Positions 53,330 through 62,423 are shown, numbered from the stretch's first letter. The stretch is 64,000 nucleotides of DNA from Mesobacillus sp. S13 (GCF_020422885.1 NZ_CP084622.1:3987001-4051000), one strand, 5' to 3'. The notes: a model not told the origin generated them from the sequence alone. A program made the numbers and translations.

Positions 53330-54028
53330 TTGAAAAAAGCATTATTGGCTCTTGGTATTTGCGGGACTGTTGCGATGACGGGATGTGGAGCCGGTGACAA
53401 TCAAGCTTCACCAAACGGCCGTGATGGCGGGGCTGGCATTTATCAGCGGAGCGGCAACACACTGAATGTGAATGATGAGCGCCCTGATTTGTATAACGAA
53501 GATGGACGCAAAGGAATGAAAGACAGAAGCGAGGACTTCGGCTATGTGCGCCACCAAAAAACAGGCGTAATGGGTGCAGATGAAATGGAAAGTGCCTATC
53601 AGGCAATCGACCGCGAGCAAATCGCCGACATGATCAGCAAATACAGCTTGATGGCACAAAATGTGGATGATGTATCCACACTAGTGACGGATGAGGAAGT
53701 TCTGATTGTATATGCAACAGATTCTCAAAATCGGAACGAGACTGCCGATCAGGTGAAGCGGATGGCCATGTCTGTAGTTCCACGCTGGTTTCACGTGTAT
53801 GTATCAGATGACACTAACCTGCGCAACGAAGTCGAGAACTTTGCTTCACTCGATACCGATAGCCGTGATGTCGATGAATTGATTGATGGCGTAGTTAAAC
53901 AAATGCTAAAATCTCCACAAGGCCGCCCGATGAGCACTGGCGAAAACGCAAATGGCGAAGCTGAGGGCGAATTGAACGAAGAAACCGATAAAGACGAAAT
54001 TTCAAATCAAATGAATAAAGGGAAATAA
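53330..54028 (+). CDS. yutC: YhcN/YlaJ-family sporulation lipoprotein YutC
   Basis: 232 residues. Signal peptide with lipobox MTGC (residues 15-18), then a charged region, then the YhcN/YlaJ domain (about 85-200, VDDVSTLVTDEEVLIVYAT and VPRWFHVYVSDD). These lipoproteins sit in the inner forespore membrane and act around germination. TTG 53330 is the start, six bases after GGGGGTG; it is the only start that provides the signal peptide. Acidic C-terminal tail. Confidence 0.85.
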   Translation: MKKALLALGICGTVAMTGCGAGDNQASPNGRDGGAGIYQRSGNTLNVNDERPDLYNEDGRKGMKDRSEDFGYVRHQKTGVMGADEMESAYQAIDREQIADMISKYSLMAQNVDDVSTLVTDEEVLIVYATDSQNRNETADQVKRMAMSVVPRWFHVYVSDDTNLRNEVENFASLDTDSRDVDELIDGVVKQMLKSPQGRPMSTGENANGEAEGELNEETDKDEISNQMNKGK

Positions 54029-54029
54029 T

Positions 54030-54067
54030 GAAAAGAGTTCAGCATGATGGATGCTGAACTCTTTTTA
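54030..54067. terminator. Bidirectional terminator between yutC and lipA
   Basis: AAAAGAGTTCAGCAT/ATGCTGAACTCTTTT 15-bp stem with a GATGG loop. Confidence 0.93.
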
Positions 54068-54099
54068 GATTCTATTATCGGCAGAAGAGGCAGTGCAAT

Positions 54100-55014
54100 T
54101 TATGCCTGCTGGGCTTCCTGTTCTGCAAGCTCTTGTCGATGTTTAGCGGCAGAGTTGACCTGTTCGTCGGCATGGTAGGATGAACGAACAAGAGGGCCTG
54201 CTTCGCAATGGCTGAAGCCTTTCTTGAGCGCAATTTCCCTTAGCTCGGCAAATTCATCAGGATGGTAGTATTTTTGGACATCAAGATGCTTCTTGGATGG
54301 CTGCAAGTATTGACCAAGAGTAAGGATGTCCACATTGTTAGCACGCAAGTCATCCATCGCCTCAATCAATTCTTCCTTCGTCTCGCCTAAGCCAACCATG
54401 ATGCTGGATTTCGTGGGAATATCCGGCTGCATTTCTTTTGCACGGCGCAAGAACTCCAGAGAACGCTCGTAAGTTGCACGTGCACGGATTCTAGGCGTCA
54501 GGCGCTTTACGGTTTCGATGTTATGATTCAGGATATCTGGGCGTGCATCCATAAGTGTTTTCAGGTTCTCCTCAACTCCGCCCATGTCGGAAGGCAATAC
54601 TTCTATTGAAGTAAACGGATTTTTCTTACGGATTGCTCTTACCGTCTCGGCAAAAATTGCTGCTCCCCCGTCTTTCAAATCATCACGGGCGACGGCAGTC
54701 ACAACAGCATGCTTCAGGTTCATAAGTTCAACGGAATCCGCCACTCTTTCTGGCTCCTGCCAGTCAAGCTCAGTTGGAAGTCCTGTTTTCACAGCACAAA
54801 AACGGCATGCACGTGTACATACATCCCCCAGGATCATGAAGGTAGCAGTTCGTCTTACTGCCCAGCACTCATGAATGTTCGGGCATCTGGCTTCTTCACA
54901 TACAGTATGTAGGTTTTTCTCACGCATCATCTTTTTTAAGCCGGTATAGTTTTCGTTCGTGTTCAACTTTATCTTCAGCCATTCAGGCTTTCTCTGTACC
55001 TCTTTTTTGCTCAT
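54100..55014 (-). CDS. lipA: Lipoyl synthase LipA
   Basis: 304 residues, radical-SAM enzyme. The auxiliary cluster motif [12 protein letters not shown] (Cx4Cx5C), the radical-[11 protein letters not shown] and the end motif RSSYHA are intact. Inserts two sulfur atoms into octanoyl groups on lipoate-dependent enzymes, using 4Fe-4S clusters that Nfu (yutI) can supply. ATG 55014 is eight bases after ATGGAG. Monocistronic. Confidence 0.95.
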   Translation of the reverse strand: MSKKEVQRKPEWLKIKLNTNENYTGLKKMMREKNLHTVCEEARCPNIHECWAVRRTATFMILGDVCTRACRFCAVKTGLPTELDWQEPERVADSVELMNLKHAVVTAVARDDLKDGGAAIFAETVRAIRKKNPFTSIEVLPSDMGGVEENLKTLMDARPDILNHNIETVKRLTPRIRARATYERSLEFLRRAKEMQPDIPTKSSIMVGLGETKEELIEAMDDLRANNVDILTLGQYLQPSKKHLDVQKYYHPDEFAELREIALKKGFSHCEAGPLVRSSYHADEQVNSAAKHRQELAEQEAQQA

Positions 55015-55269
55015 TATTTTCACTCCATTCCTGCTGCATTACATCAAGAACACCATGTAAAAATCAAGGCCGGTATACAGCTTCTGATGTCACTTTAACA
55101 CAATGGAAAACTCTCGACAAGTACGATAACCTTGCGTTCCTTGTGATTACCATTATTTGATATTTATGAAAAATCCCCATCATCGCAAACTAACAGAAGG
55201 AAAGCGGAGGCAGTGTTTTTATGTTGACGCTTGAAACTATAGGAGCTACATCCTGAAGGGAGGATTATG

Positions 55270-56268
55270 GTGAAAATCCTTAAAGCAGTTATCGTTCTTT
55301 TTTTACTTTCCCCTGTCCTGATAAGTGATCATGCATACGCAGCTGAGCAGGGCCAGGAAGATGTTTACAAAAAAAGAATGGAACTCTATACCAAAGTAGA
55401 AGCGGTCAGCCAGATTCCCTGGTACTATATTGCTGCAGTGGACCAATATGAGCGGAATGTCCGCCAGGCAAGAAGGGATTTACCTAAGGCGGAAGGAATA
55501 TCAGGTGTTTATTTTAAGCCAGAAGAATGGGCCGGTCTCCTGAACCCTAATCTTGAAGATGGCAATCCCGTTTCCATTCAGTTCTTCAACGGAATTGGTT
55601 TCGATGGGAATGGCGATGGAAAAGCAAGTTTAAAGGATGACGAAGATGTTCTCCAGGCTTTCGCCCAGTACTTGCTTTCATATGGGACAGATCATGATAA
55701 CTTGAAAATTGGACTATGGAATTACTATAAGCGGGATAAAACCGTTGCGATCATCATTGGAAAAGCGATGATTTACAAGCATTTCGGCCGCTTGAATCTC
55801 GATTCGCATGTCTTCCCAATGCCACTTAGAAGCAACCACAGCTATAATAATACATGGGGTGATGCCCGCGGCTGGGGCGGCAGACGGATCCATGAAGGAA
55901 CGGATATTTTTGCCGGTTATGGAGTTCCGGTAAGGGCAACAGGTTACGGAATAGTTGAAATGAAAGGCTGGAACAAGTATGGCGGTTGGCGAGTCGGCAT
56001 CCGCGATATCAATAATACCTACCATTATTATGCCCATCTGAGCGGCTTCGCGAAGGAGCTCAAAGTCGGGCAAATCGTCGAACCAGGCACGGTCATTGGC
56101 GGTGTTGGCAGCTCCGGATACGGACCACCGGGGACAAGCGGAAAATTCCCTCCCCATCTCCATTATGGCATGTACAAAGATAATGGCTATACCGAATGGT
56201 CCTTTGACCCCTACCCTCACTTGAAATTATGGGCAAGGCAGGAAAGAGCGAACCTGAAGAAAAAATAA
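55270..56268 (+). CDS. lytH: L-Ala-D-Glu endopeptidase LytH (YunA), M23 family
   Basis: 332 residues: signal peptide (about 1-25, cleavage near AYA), an N-terminal helical domain, and an M23/LytM domain (about 205-320) with RIHEGTDIF (His, Asp) and PPHLHYGMY (HxH) zinc ligands. LytH trims peptide side chains of spore cortex peptidoglycan late in sporulation, next to lipA in B. subtilis as well. Start GTG 55270 is six bases after GGGAGG; ATG 55267 is only three. Confidence 0.92.
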   Translation: MKILKAVIVLFLLSPVLISDHAYAAEQGQEDVYKKRMELYTKVEAVSQIPWYYIAAVDQYERNVRQARRDLPKAEGISGVYFKPEEWAGLLNPNLEDGNPVSIQFFNGIGFDGNGDGKASLKDDEDVLQAFAQYLLSYGTDHDNLKIGLWNYYKRDKTVAIIIGKAMIYKHFGRLNLDSHVFPMPLRSNHSYNNTWGDARGWGGRRIHEGTDIFAGYGVPVRATGYGIVEMKGWNKYGGWRVGIRDINNTYHYYAHLSGFAKELKVGQIVEPGTVIGGVGSSGYGPPGTSGKFPPHLHYGMYKDNGYTEWSFDPYPHLKLWARQERANLKKK

Positions 56269-56274
56269 GCATTC

Positions 56275-56306
56275 AAAAAGGCCAACCATTTCGGTTGGCC
56301 TTTCCA
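56275..56306. terminator. Bidirectional terminator between lytH and the NSS operon
   Basis: AAAAGGCCAACC/GGTTGGCCTTT stem with ATTTC loop and A/T flanks. Confidence 0.9.
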
Positions 56307-56308
56307 TT

Positions 56309-56413
56309 TTATGAACGGGCTTTCTTTACAGCATACAATACACTTGCTGCAAGTCCTCCCCAAATAATGACCATACCAGTGACCATCATTGCTACTGCGC
56401 TAGCATCCATCAT
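56309..56413 (-). CDS. Small subunit of NSS amino acid transporter (MetS-like)
   Basis: A 34-residue gene too short for usual gene finders. It reads MMDASAVAMMVTGMVIIWGG followed by LAASVLYAVKKARS: one membrane helix with a conserved WGG and a basic end. This is the MetS-type small subunit found behind methionine/alanine NSS transporters in Gram-positives. Its ATG overlaps the stop of the large subunit as ATGA, and GGGGG lies seven bases ahead, inside the large-subunit gene. Confidence 0.85.
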   Translation of the reverse strand: MMDASAVAMMVTGMVIIWGGLAASVLYAVKKARS

Positions 56414-57921
56414 TTAGCAACCCCCTTGTCTTGTGGAACTTCATATAGAGCTGCATCCCACTTCTTTGCCTTTGCGAAAATAAATCCGATTAAGATCGCA
56501 CCGATTGCGACAAACCATCCGTAATAAACATTGAACATAACCGGATATCCACCATAGCTCGTTTTGATATCTGTCATGATATTCATGACCATCATGATTC
56601 CCAGTACTACTGGAGTGATATATTTCAAAGAAATCACCCACCAGCTTCCAAGTCGGATATCCGAGATGGCATCAGCATGGTTTTGCAAGTTGGTCAGTTC
56701 CTTGGCTACCCATACGATGAAGACTACTTCTACCAGACCTGCCAGAGCGACACCATAGTTATTGATGAACGCATCTGCTGTATCAAGGAAATTCAAGCCG
56801 CCCTGTGTAGCGAACAGGATGGAGATCAAGGCAGACAAACCGCCGCCGATTGCAACAGCCTTTGTACGGGAAACATTGAATTTGTCCTGTACGCCGGCAA
56901 CATAAGTCTCAACAATTGAGATCAATGAAGAAAGTCCAGCCAGCGTCAAGCTCACGAAGAACAATACTCCAAACGCGGCACTGAATGCCGGCAACTCATT
57001 GATGATTTGCGGGAATACCGCGAATGCCAGGATTACTCCTTTGCTTACCACTTGGTCAATTGGCTGGCCCTGCTGCATGGCCATGAAGCCCAATGCTGCA
57101 AATACCCCGATACCAGCCAGCAACTCAAATGATGAGTTTGCGAATGCTGTAATGAATGCGTTGTTTGTGATATCAGATTTCTTTGGAAGATAGCTTGAAT
57201 ACGTGATCATGATGGCAAATGCAATGGATAAAGAGAAGAAAATTTGTCCATAAGCTGCAACCCATACTTTACCATTAAAGATCTGGCTCCAGTCTGGCTT
57301 GAAGAATGCGTTAACACCATCAATGGCTCCATCCAGGGTTAATGCGCGAACGACGATTACAAAGAATAAAATAACAAGTGCAGGAATAAAAATCTTGTTC
57401 GCAACTTCGATCCCTTTCTTGACTCCCTTGAACAGGATACCAAGAGTGATGACCCAAACAATGACCAATGGAAGGAATACACCAGGTACGATACTTCCAA
57501 CCTGACCAGCGTCAACTACTTTTAGATAATCACCGACTAGGAAAGTCAGCGGATCGTCTCCCCATTGCTTGCTTAATGAGAAATAAGCGTAAGACATTGC
57601 CCATGCGATGATGACTGCATAATAAGTCGAGATGACAAAAGATACGGCGAGCTGCCACCAGCCAATCCACTCAGCACCTTTACGCATTCTGAAGTAGCTT
57701 AATGGTGCAGAACCACGGTACTTATGACCAATTGTGAATTCCAAAATCAAAATCGGAATACCTGCTGTCAAGAGTGCGAATAAGTATGGGAAGAAGAATG
57801 CTCCCCCGCCATTCTCATAAGCTACTCCCGGGAAACGCCAAATATTTCCCAACCCGACTGCCGATCCTACCGCGGCAAGAATAAATCCCGCCCTTGTTCC
57901 CCACTGTGGACGATTTTCCAT
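56410..57921 (-). CDS. NSS-family sodium-dependent amino acid transporter, large subunit (MetP-like)
   Basis: 503 residues, 12 membrane spans. TM1 GSAVGLGNIWRFPGVAYENGG contains the Na+ and substrate site; AYGQIFFSLSIAFAIMITYSSYL is the TM6 region. The presence of a MetS-like subunit in the next frame suggests methionine or alanine uptake as for MetPS of Corynebacterium. ATG 57921 has GGGGGATT ahead; ATG 57948 does not. Substrate is inferred. Confidence 0.88.
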   Translation of the reverse strand: MENRPQWGTRAGFILAAVGSAVGLGNIWRFPGVAYENGGGAFFFPYLFALLTAGIPILILEFTIGHKYRGSAPLSYFRMRKGAEWIGWWQLAVSFVISTYYAVIIAWAMSYAYFSLSKQWGDDPLTFLVGDYLKVVDAGQVGSIVPGVFLPLVIVWVITLGILFKGVKKGIEVANKIFIPALVILFFVIVVRALTLDGAIDGVNAFFKPDWSQIFNGKVWVAAYGQIFFSLSIAFAIMITYSSYLPKKSDITNNAFITAFANSSFELLAGIGVFAALGFMAMQQGQPIDQVVSKGVILAFAVFPQIINELPAFSAAFGVLFFVSLTLAGLSSLISIVETYVAGVQDKFNVSRTKAVAIGGGLSALISILFATQGGLNFLDTADAFINNYGVALAGLVEVVFIVWVAKELTNLQNHADAISDIRLGSWWVISLKYITPVVLGIMMVMNIMTDIKTSYGGYPVMFNVYYGWFVAIGAILIGFIFAKAKKWDAALYEVPQDKGVAK

Positions 57922-58134
57922 TTTTAATCCCCCTCGCCTTCTAATCACCTGGAAAATATTGATGAATTAGAAAGTTTTATATTTTCAGATTATTTAGTCT
58001 AGGAATAGTATAGCTAGTTTTTAATTGCTTGTCAAAATATTATTTTCGTCATAATAAAAATATTCCTAAAAAATTTTTCCCAACTATACCAACTACCCTA
58101 TTAATCAAGATTCTATTCCCACTTTCTTGAAAAT

Positions 58135-58167
58135 ATGAAAAAGACTGTCTGAGAATCAGACAGCCTT
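58135..58167 (-). terminator. Terminator of the NhaC-type transporter gene
   Basis: AGGCTGTCTGA/TCAGACAGTCT stem with a TTC loop, followed by TTTTTCAT on the reverse strand. Confidence 0.9.
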
Positions 58168-58172
58168 AAACA

Positions 58173-59759
58173 TTATTCTGCAAGATTTTCTTTTAACATT
58201 TCTTCCTGGGTTGTTTTACTTCCGAAGATGAAAGCAAAAGCAACAAGCAGGATTGCCACCACCGCAAGTGCAGCCACCGTGCTTCCAGTGAAGCCAATGA
58301 CCAGGAATCCGACAGATGCTATCGCAGCGGAAATCAAAGCGTAAGGCAGCTGGGTCATGACATGATCTAAGTGATGTGAGCCAGCGCCGGTTGATGAAAG
58401 GATCGTCGTATCGGATATTGGTGAGCAGTGGTCACCAAATACCGCGCCCGCCAATACAGCGGCCAATGCTGGCAGCATGATCGTGATATCAGCTGCAGCA
58501 GCGATATCCCCTGCAATTGGCAGCAGGATGCCGAATGATCCCCATGAAGTACCTGTTGAGAAAGCCATGATTCCAGCTACAAGGAATAGCAGGAACGGCA
58601 GGAATGCGATATTGATATTAGAGCTTTCAACAATACCAGCAAGGTACTTACCCGTTTCAAGTCTTCCAATCAGATCAACAATCACCCATGCGAAGACCAG
58701 GATATAGATAGCAGGAAGCATTGATTTAATGCCTTCAACAAGTCCTTTTCCAAAAACATTGGCATTGACGCCTTTTAAGACAACTGCCTGTCTAACAAAG
58801 AAAATCAACGCTACAGCAAGGCCAAGCAATCCGCCAGTTACAAGAGACTTAGTAACATCTGTGTTTTCAAAAATCCCGAAAATGGTTACGTCTCCTTCAA
58901 CAGCGCTTGCGCCAGTCCAAAGCATCATGCCAACCGTTCCAGCGACAAGAGCAACAATCGGCCATACAAGGTCTCCAACTGTTCCTTTTGTGCTTGTAGG
59001 CAGGTCATCCTTCAGTTCCCCCGGTACAGGCTTGTCCTGAGGAACGACAATCCCTTCTGTGATTGCACGTTCTTCATGCTTTTTCATAGGTCCAATTTCG
59101 ACATTTCGTAGAGCTACAATAAAGACCATCGCTAATGCTGCAAGTGCGTAGAAGTTCATTGGTACAATTTGCATGAATCCTGAGAACGCACTATATTCAT
59201 TAACACCATGTGCAGCAAGGATTGTACCGATCAAAGCGATAATGTATGCACCCCAGCTGGAAATCGGGGAAATGACACACATAGGAGCTGAGGTTGAATC
59301 GATAATATAAGCAAGTTTAGCACGGGAAACCTTTTGGCGGTCCGTAATCGGACGTGTAACTTGGCCGACTGCCAGAGCATTGAAATAATCATCAATGAAA
59401 ATAATAACTCCTAAAAATGCACCAACAAGCTGTGCTCCGACTCTTGTTTTTACACGCTTCATCGCCCATTCTCCAAATGCGCGGCTTCCGCCAGAAATGG
59501 AAATGAACGCAGTGATCGTACCCAATAATAATAAGAAAAGGATAATGTACAAGCTATATGTGTTCAGTTCTCCATCTGCGACGACAATACCCATGGCTGC
59601 GTCCCACATAATAGCAAATGTTTCTCCGATATTGAATTCAGCTAGCAAAAAAGCCGCTGCGATGATGCCTGTCCCCAATGATAACAGTACTCGTCTGGTG
59701 ATGACTACCATCAGGATTGCCACTAATGGCGGCAACAATGAAAAAATTGTGTTTTCCAT
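58173..59759 (-). CDS. NhaC-family transporter under lysine riboswitch control, probable lysine transporter
   Basis: 528 residues, about 12-13 spans, NhaC/YuiF-related: FIDDYFNALAVGQVTRPI, TSAPMCVISPISSWG, GDHCSPISDTTILSSTG. Family members exchange Na+/H+ or carry amino acids. The gene is preceded by a complete lysine riboswitch and terminator, so the cargo is very probably lysine; L-box-linked NhaC-type transporters have been proposed in comparative studies under the name LysW. Ribosome site AAGGAGGAGAAAG ahead of ATG. Transport is not shown by sequence alone. Confidence 0.85.
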   Translation of the reverse strand: MENTIFSLLPPLVAILMVVITRRVLLSLGTGIIAAAFLLAEFNIGETFAIMWDAAMGIVVADGELNTYSLYIILFLLLLGTITAFISISGGSRAFGEWAMKRVKTRVGAQLVGAFLGVIIFIDDYFNALAVGQVTRPITDRQKVSRAKLAYIIDSTSAPMCVISPISSWGAYIIALIGTILAAHGVNEYSAFSGFMQIVPMNFYALAALAMVFIVALRNVEIGPMKKHEERAITEGIVVPQDKPVPGELKDDLPTSTKGTVGDLVWPIVALVAGTVGMMLWTGASAVEGDVTIFGIFENTDVTKSLVTGGLLGLAVALIFFVRQAVVLKGVNANVFGKGLVEGIKSMLPAIYILVFAWVIVDLIGRLETGKYLAGIVESSNINIAFLPFLLFLVAGIMAFSTGTSWGSFGILLPIAGDIAAAADITIMLPALAAVLAGAVFGDHCSPISDTTILSSTGAGSHHLDHVMTQLPYALISAAIASVGFLVIGFTGSTVAALAVVAILLVAFAFIFGSKTTQEEMLKENLAE

Positions 59760-59837
59760 TCTTTCTTTCTCCTCCTTGTTTTTGACAGGGGGAAACTTTT
59801 ACATGAAAAGAGTTTAGTTGCTTTCTTTTAAAAAAAT

Positions 59838-60087
59838 ACAAAAAAGGGCAACGATAGAGAACATTCTATCGCTGCCCTTAATAAGCAACTAGTGTCTCCA
59901 TCACGATCTGTAGCTCCCCATTATGGATTTACCTCCATAATGACAGTGATACTCTTGTTCAAAGTATCCCCAGCAATAAAAAATGTGACTCACTTTGTTA
60001 TTGCTTCGGCAAGATTCCCTTTTAGCTGTGGTCAACGTTGTCATCCTCACACAGCTTACTCTTGAATCCTGCGCCTCTACCCCATCG
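59838..60087 (-). promoter_or_regulatory. Lysine riboswitch (L box) with intrinsic terminator
   Basis: On the reverse strand the aptamer runs from about 60087 to 59904. Conserved pieces seen in order: GTAGAGGCGC, AGGATTCAAGAGTAAG, GAATCTTGCCGAAG, GGGGATACTTTG..CAAGAGTATCACTG, TTATGGAGG, and the closing GGGGAGCTACAGATCG, whose CTA and ATCG pair with TAG and CGAT at the 5' end (P1). A terminator follows: AAGGGCAGCGATAGA/TCTATCGTTGCCCTT then TTTTTTG (59838-59879). Lysine binding should end transcription before the transporter gene. Confidence 0.92.
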
Positions 60088-60118
60088 GAATGATGTGGTT
60101 TATTATTCAATTGGTTTT

Positions 60119-60147
60119 ATAATATAACAATATCGGTAACTTGACAA
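60119..60147 (-). promoter_or_regulatory. SigA promoter of the lysine riboswitch transcript
   Basis: TTGTCA (60142-60147), 17-base spacer, TATTAT (60119-60124) on the reverse strand, about 25-30 bases ahead of the aptamer. It lies between the yunB stop (60154) and the riboswitch. Confidence 0.7.
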
Positions 60148-60153
60148 CTGTTT

Positions 60154-60912
60154 TTATTCTCCAGGAAGCTGGATGGCTGGTGATGTATCTCCTCCACCAT
60201 TGTAAAACTGCGGAACTTTTCCTGGGTAGTAGAAACTGCCAATCGGAATGTTTTCTTGGACCGTAGCGATTTCGGTCGCAAAAGGAATGATAATCTGAAC
60301 ATTCACTTTTACTCTAACCGATACATTGATCAGTGTATTGTTTATTCCATGTTCTTCTGTTTCCCAGACAACATCGGCTGTCACATCACCGATTGCATTG
60401 AATTTTACTGGAACTCTCGGGCCCATATTACCTAGTAGTGCATTATTGGTTGCCTGGCCCAATGGAACATAATAGATGATGCCTGCTTCCCTGTCTTCTT
60501 CATCGGTGACAAGCTCGACATCTGATAGCATCTCAAGTGAGGTGAGATTCCCTCTTTCTGCTTCCTTCAGGTTCATTTGCACAATATTAGTTGTTTCTGC
60601 CTTTACCCTGTTGATGATTTCTGTATTGAATTTTACTACAGTGGTCGTTCCGCCATCGACAGGGACGAATTCTATCACCTTATCAATATCCATCCCGCTG
60701 GCGATTTTTTTATTGATGGCCTTATTGATCACCAGGGTGGCAATCTTTCTTGTCTGGGATTCTGCATATTTCATCAATGTGGGCTCTAGCCCTTTATCTA
60801 TGATCCAGAGTCCTGCTGCTGTTGAAAAGGAAAAAAAGACGAATGTCAGCAGGAATACATACCTGAAAGGCAAGGGCCCTTTCCGAGGCAGCCGCCGGCC
60901 GAATTTTGCCAA
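60154..60912 (-). CDS. yunB: Sporulation protein YunB
   Basis: 252 residues: basic N-terminus, one membrane span (about 18-38, FVFFSFSTAAGLWII region), and a mixed external domain ending in a Pro/Gly-rich tail. YunB is a SigE-dependent protein needed for normal spore formation in B. subtilis. Start TTG 60912 lies seven bases after GGGGGG. CATACATA, a SigE -10-like sequence, is found in the loop of an inverted repeat just upstream (60920-60956). No terminator was found after it. Confidence 0.87.
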   Translation of the reverse strand: MAKFGRRLPRKGPLPFRYVFLLTFVFFSFSTAAGLWIIDKGLEPTLMKYAESQTRKIATLVINKAINKKIASGMDIDKVIEFVPVDGGTTTVVKFNTEIINRVKAETTNIVQMNLKEAERGNLTSLEMLSDVELVTDEEDREAGIIYYVPLGQATNNALLGNMGPRVPVKFNAIGDVTADVVWETEEHGINNTLINVSVRVKVNVQIIIPFATEIATVQENIPIGSFYYPGKVPQFYNGGGDTSPAIQLPGE

Positions 60913-60919
60913 AACAAAT

Positions 60920-60956
60920 CCCCCCTCTAAAGCTATATGTATGCTTTAAAGGGGGG
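60920..60956 (-). promoter_or_regulatory. Inverted repeat with SigE-like -10 ahead of yunB
   Basis: The reverse strand reads CCCCCCTTTAAAGC, ATACATATA, GCTTTAGAGGGGGG: a 14-bp arm pair with one mismatch. The loop and arm edge contain CATACATA, like the SigE -10 (CATACAHT), and the second arm contains the yunB ribosome site GGGGGG. No matching SigE -35 was certain. Confidence 0.5.
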
Positions 60957-61008
60957 AACTAGCCTAAAAATATAATTAACTTTGTACTGCTACATGGACT
61001 AGATAAAA

Positions 61009-62118
61009 TTAATAACTATTGGCGTACTCGTATTTAATGATTGTATCGCAACTGACAATCATTAGTGATAAGCTGGACTTCAGGTCGAGGTGATATGGCT
61101 CCACTCTTTGCCCGTTTTCCTCGAGTATACGGACAACAGGCCGCTCACTCAAGCCAGGATTCTGCTCGGCCACTACTCCCTTCCGCCCATCACTCAGGAT
61201 GACAGTCAGACCGACCGGATAGATCGCCACAGCCCTGCGGAAGGCATCGACCACTTTTGGATCAAACAGACTGCCTGCCCCGGAATAAAGGATTTCCAGG
61301 CCTTCATGCGGCAGCATGGCCGGCCGGTATACTCTGTTAGACGTGACGGCATCAAACACATCCGCTACACCAAGTATTTTTCCGAACAGGTGAATTTCGT
61401 CCTCCTTCAATCCGCGCGGATATCCTCCGCCATTCAACCGTTCATGATGCTGAAAAGCACAGTGAGCGACAATCAGCGGGACAGTCGGAATATTCCTCAG
61501 CATCTGGAATCCGTCCTCGGCATGGGCCTTGATGATCTGGAATTCTTCCGCAGTCAGCTTGCCTGGCTTCGATAAGATTTCCTCAGGCACGTTCATTTTG
61601 CCAACATCATGTAAAATCGCACCCAGCCCAAGCTGCTCAAGCTCCTTGGGGGTCAGCTTCATTTCAATCCCGATTGCCAAAGCATACAATGTGACATTCA
61701 GGGAATGGGAAAAAATATAATGGTCATGCAAGAATACATCGGACAGCAAGTTCAGCAGTTCTTTGCTCCTTTGCAGCTCATCAAGCAAATCACTGATCAG
61801 CTTCTTGAAGGTCCTTGCTGATTTTTCAAGTACAAAGGTCTGCGAAACCTTTGTATCCAGTTGAATTTGCTTGAACGTACCTCCGATTGTCATAATTGCA
61901 TTGACGCGTAATTCATCTGATATGGAATTTTTCACGATGATATCATCTGTGTCAGGGTCTTTGATATAGATATAGTCAATACCAAACTCTTCTAGACGTC
62001 TAAGGATCTTTCCCTCAAGCCGAGCGCCCACGTTCAAAAGAACTTGGCCCTTGTCATTATGAATGGCTTTTCCGAGTAAAGCCCCTTCCTCTACCGAAGT
62101 GGTGGCTACGAGTCTCAT
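61009..62118 (-). CDS. HD-GYP domain phosphodiesterase
   Basis: 369 residues. The N-terminal 120 form a small regulatory part (VGARLEGKILRRLEEFGIDYIYI), followed by HD-GYP (about 135-300): HSLNVTLYALAIG, ILHDVGKMNVPEEIL, HHERLNGGGYPRGL (GYP motif), VADVFDAVTSNR. Metal-binding His/Asp residues are present. HD-GYP enzymes hydrolyse c-di-GMP or related dinucleotides. ATG 62118 has GTGGGAATTA ahead; the longer frame to 62217 adds an unlikely N-terminus. It is not part of the B. subtilis yun cluster as I remember it. Confidence 0.87.
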   Translation of the reverse strand: MRLVATTSVEEGALLGKAIHNDKGQVLLNVGARLEGKILRRLEEFGIDYIYIKDPDTDDIIVKNSISDELRVNAIMTIGGTFKQIQLDTKVSQTFVLEKSARTFKKLISDLLDELQRSKELLNLLSDVFLHDHYIFSHSLNVTLYALAIGIEMKLTPKELEQLGLGAILHDVGKMNVPEEILSKPGKLTAEEFQIIKAHAEDGFQMLRNIPTVPLIVAHCAFQHHERLNGGGYPRGLKEDEIHLFGKILGVADVFDAVTSNRVYRPAMLPHEGLEILYSGAGSLFDPKVVDAFRRAVAIYPVGLTVILSDGRKGVVAEQNPGLSERPVVRILEENGQRVEPYHLDLKSSLSLMIVSCDTIIKYEYANSY

Positions 62119-62337
62119 GTTAATTCCCACTTTATCTGTTAGTTGAGGTGGCTGAATCAAGCCACAAAATAAGAAAATTTTACATAAAACGACAATATTT
62201 TCTTTATATTCTATCACAATAATTATAGCTGTGGTGACACCTTTTCATTTTTTGAGTTGGGAAAAAAGCAGTTCAGTTATTATATCGGATGCCAACATTT
62301 CTTCTTAACCATTGCCATCATTTATTCACAATTATTA

Positions 62338-62392
62338 AGAAAAGCGCAAGCACCTTGGTCAGCCCCGACAAGCGCTGGAGCTGGACAATTCT
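62338..62392 (+). repeat. Interspersed palindromic element, short remnant (copy 3)
   Basis: AGAAAAGCGCAAGCACCTTG, GTCAGCCCCGACAAGCGCTGG and AGCTGGACAATT match the two ends of copy 2 fused together, with the central 130 bases missing. It sits in the 333-bp HD-GYP to yunC gap. Confidence 0.85.
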
Positions 62393-62423
62393 CGAAATAG
62401 AATTTATACATCTTATCTATATA

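Noticed and set aside
55221..55256. 11-codon mini-frame ahead of lytH
   Set aside because: It starts with ATG after a GGAGG at poor distance and contains the next ribosome region, but there is no evidence of a leader peptide function or attenuator.
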